Source: Acidobacteriota bacterium | GTDB lineage: Bacteria > Acidobacteriota > Terriglobia > Terriglobales > Acidobacteriaceae | Direction of reading: 5' to 3' | NCBI GenBank assembly: GCA_021846065.1 | Contig: JAJZCP010000103.1 | Span: forward strand, 1 to 6,194 | Length of the DNA stretch: 6,194 nucleotides | Made by a program: the position numbers and the translations under genes | Part shown: piece after piece, positions 6,187 to 6,194 of the stretch | How positions within the stretch are numbered: position 1 is the stretch's first letter | Layout: the number at the start of each line of letters is the position of its first letter | The notes under the pieces: generated by a model | Databases searched by the model: none | The model's input: only the letters and a program-made list of their open reading frames with translations | What the model was told of the DNA's origin: nothing

Positions 6187-6194
6187 CTTCGCTG

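Overview
The window is a GC-rich bacterial chromosomal segment. It has seven protein genes packed with almost no spare DNA: one cut by the left edge, six complete. I see no RNA genes, insertion sequences, phage genes or CRISPR repeats. The protein flavour (an ABC-2 ATPase/permease pair beside maf, a DdlA-type ligase, a YakC/AKR13-like aldo/keto reductase, a small single-pass membrane protein of unknown function) would fit an Acidobacteriota genome. That assignment is an impression from protein style, not something a marker gene here proves.

Left part (1-1389, minus strand): an ABC exporter operon, with the ATPase first and its membrane permease second. The two overlap by 10 bases. The permease has its own ribosome binding site inside the ATPase gene and runs off the left end of the window. 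Middle left (1440-2033, plus): maf, a house-cleaning nucleotide pyrophosphatase, divergent from the ABC operon across a 50-base gap. Middle (2030-2485, minus): a 151-residue protein with one membrane helix and an exported domain; its stop overlaps the maf stop tail to tail. Centre (2535-3914, plus): a large polytopic membrane protein that looks like a GT-C (ArnT/PMT-type) lipid-linked glycosyltransferase, divergent from the 151-residue gene. An 8-bp perfect inverted repeat sits between these two and reaches into the GTG start. Right (3856-5046, minus): D-alanine-D-alanine ligase, whose 3' end overlaps the glycosyltransferase-like gene by 59 bases in antisense. Far right (5161-6150, plus): an aldo/keto reductase with a complete catalytic tetrad, divergent from ddl, followed by a short hairpin.

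After the two-gene ABC operon, strand alternates at every gene, so most genes are probably transcribed singly and the promoters must lie in three short divergent gaps (50, 49 and 114 bases). Several proteins touch the cell envelope (ABC exporter, GT-C-like protein, Ddl, the exported small protein), but the alternating strands argue against one pathway operon. I found no convincing undescribed system. The points most worth a second look are the inverted repeat at 2514-2538, the two convergent overlaps, and the two unassigned membrane proteins.
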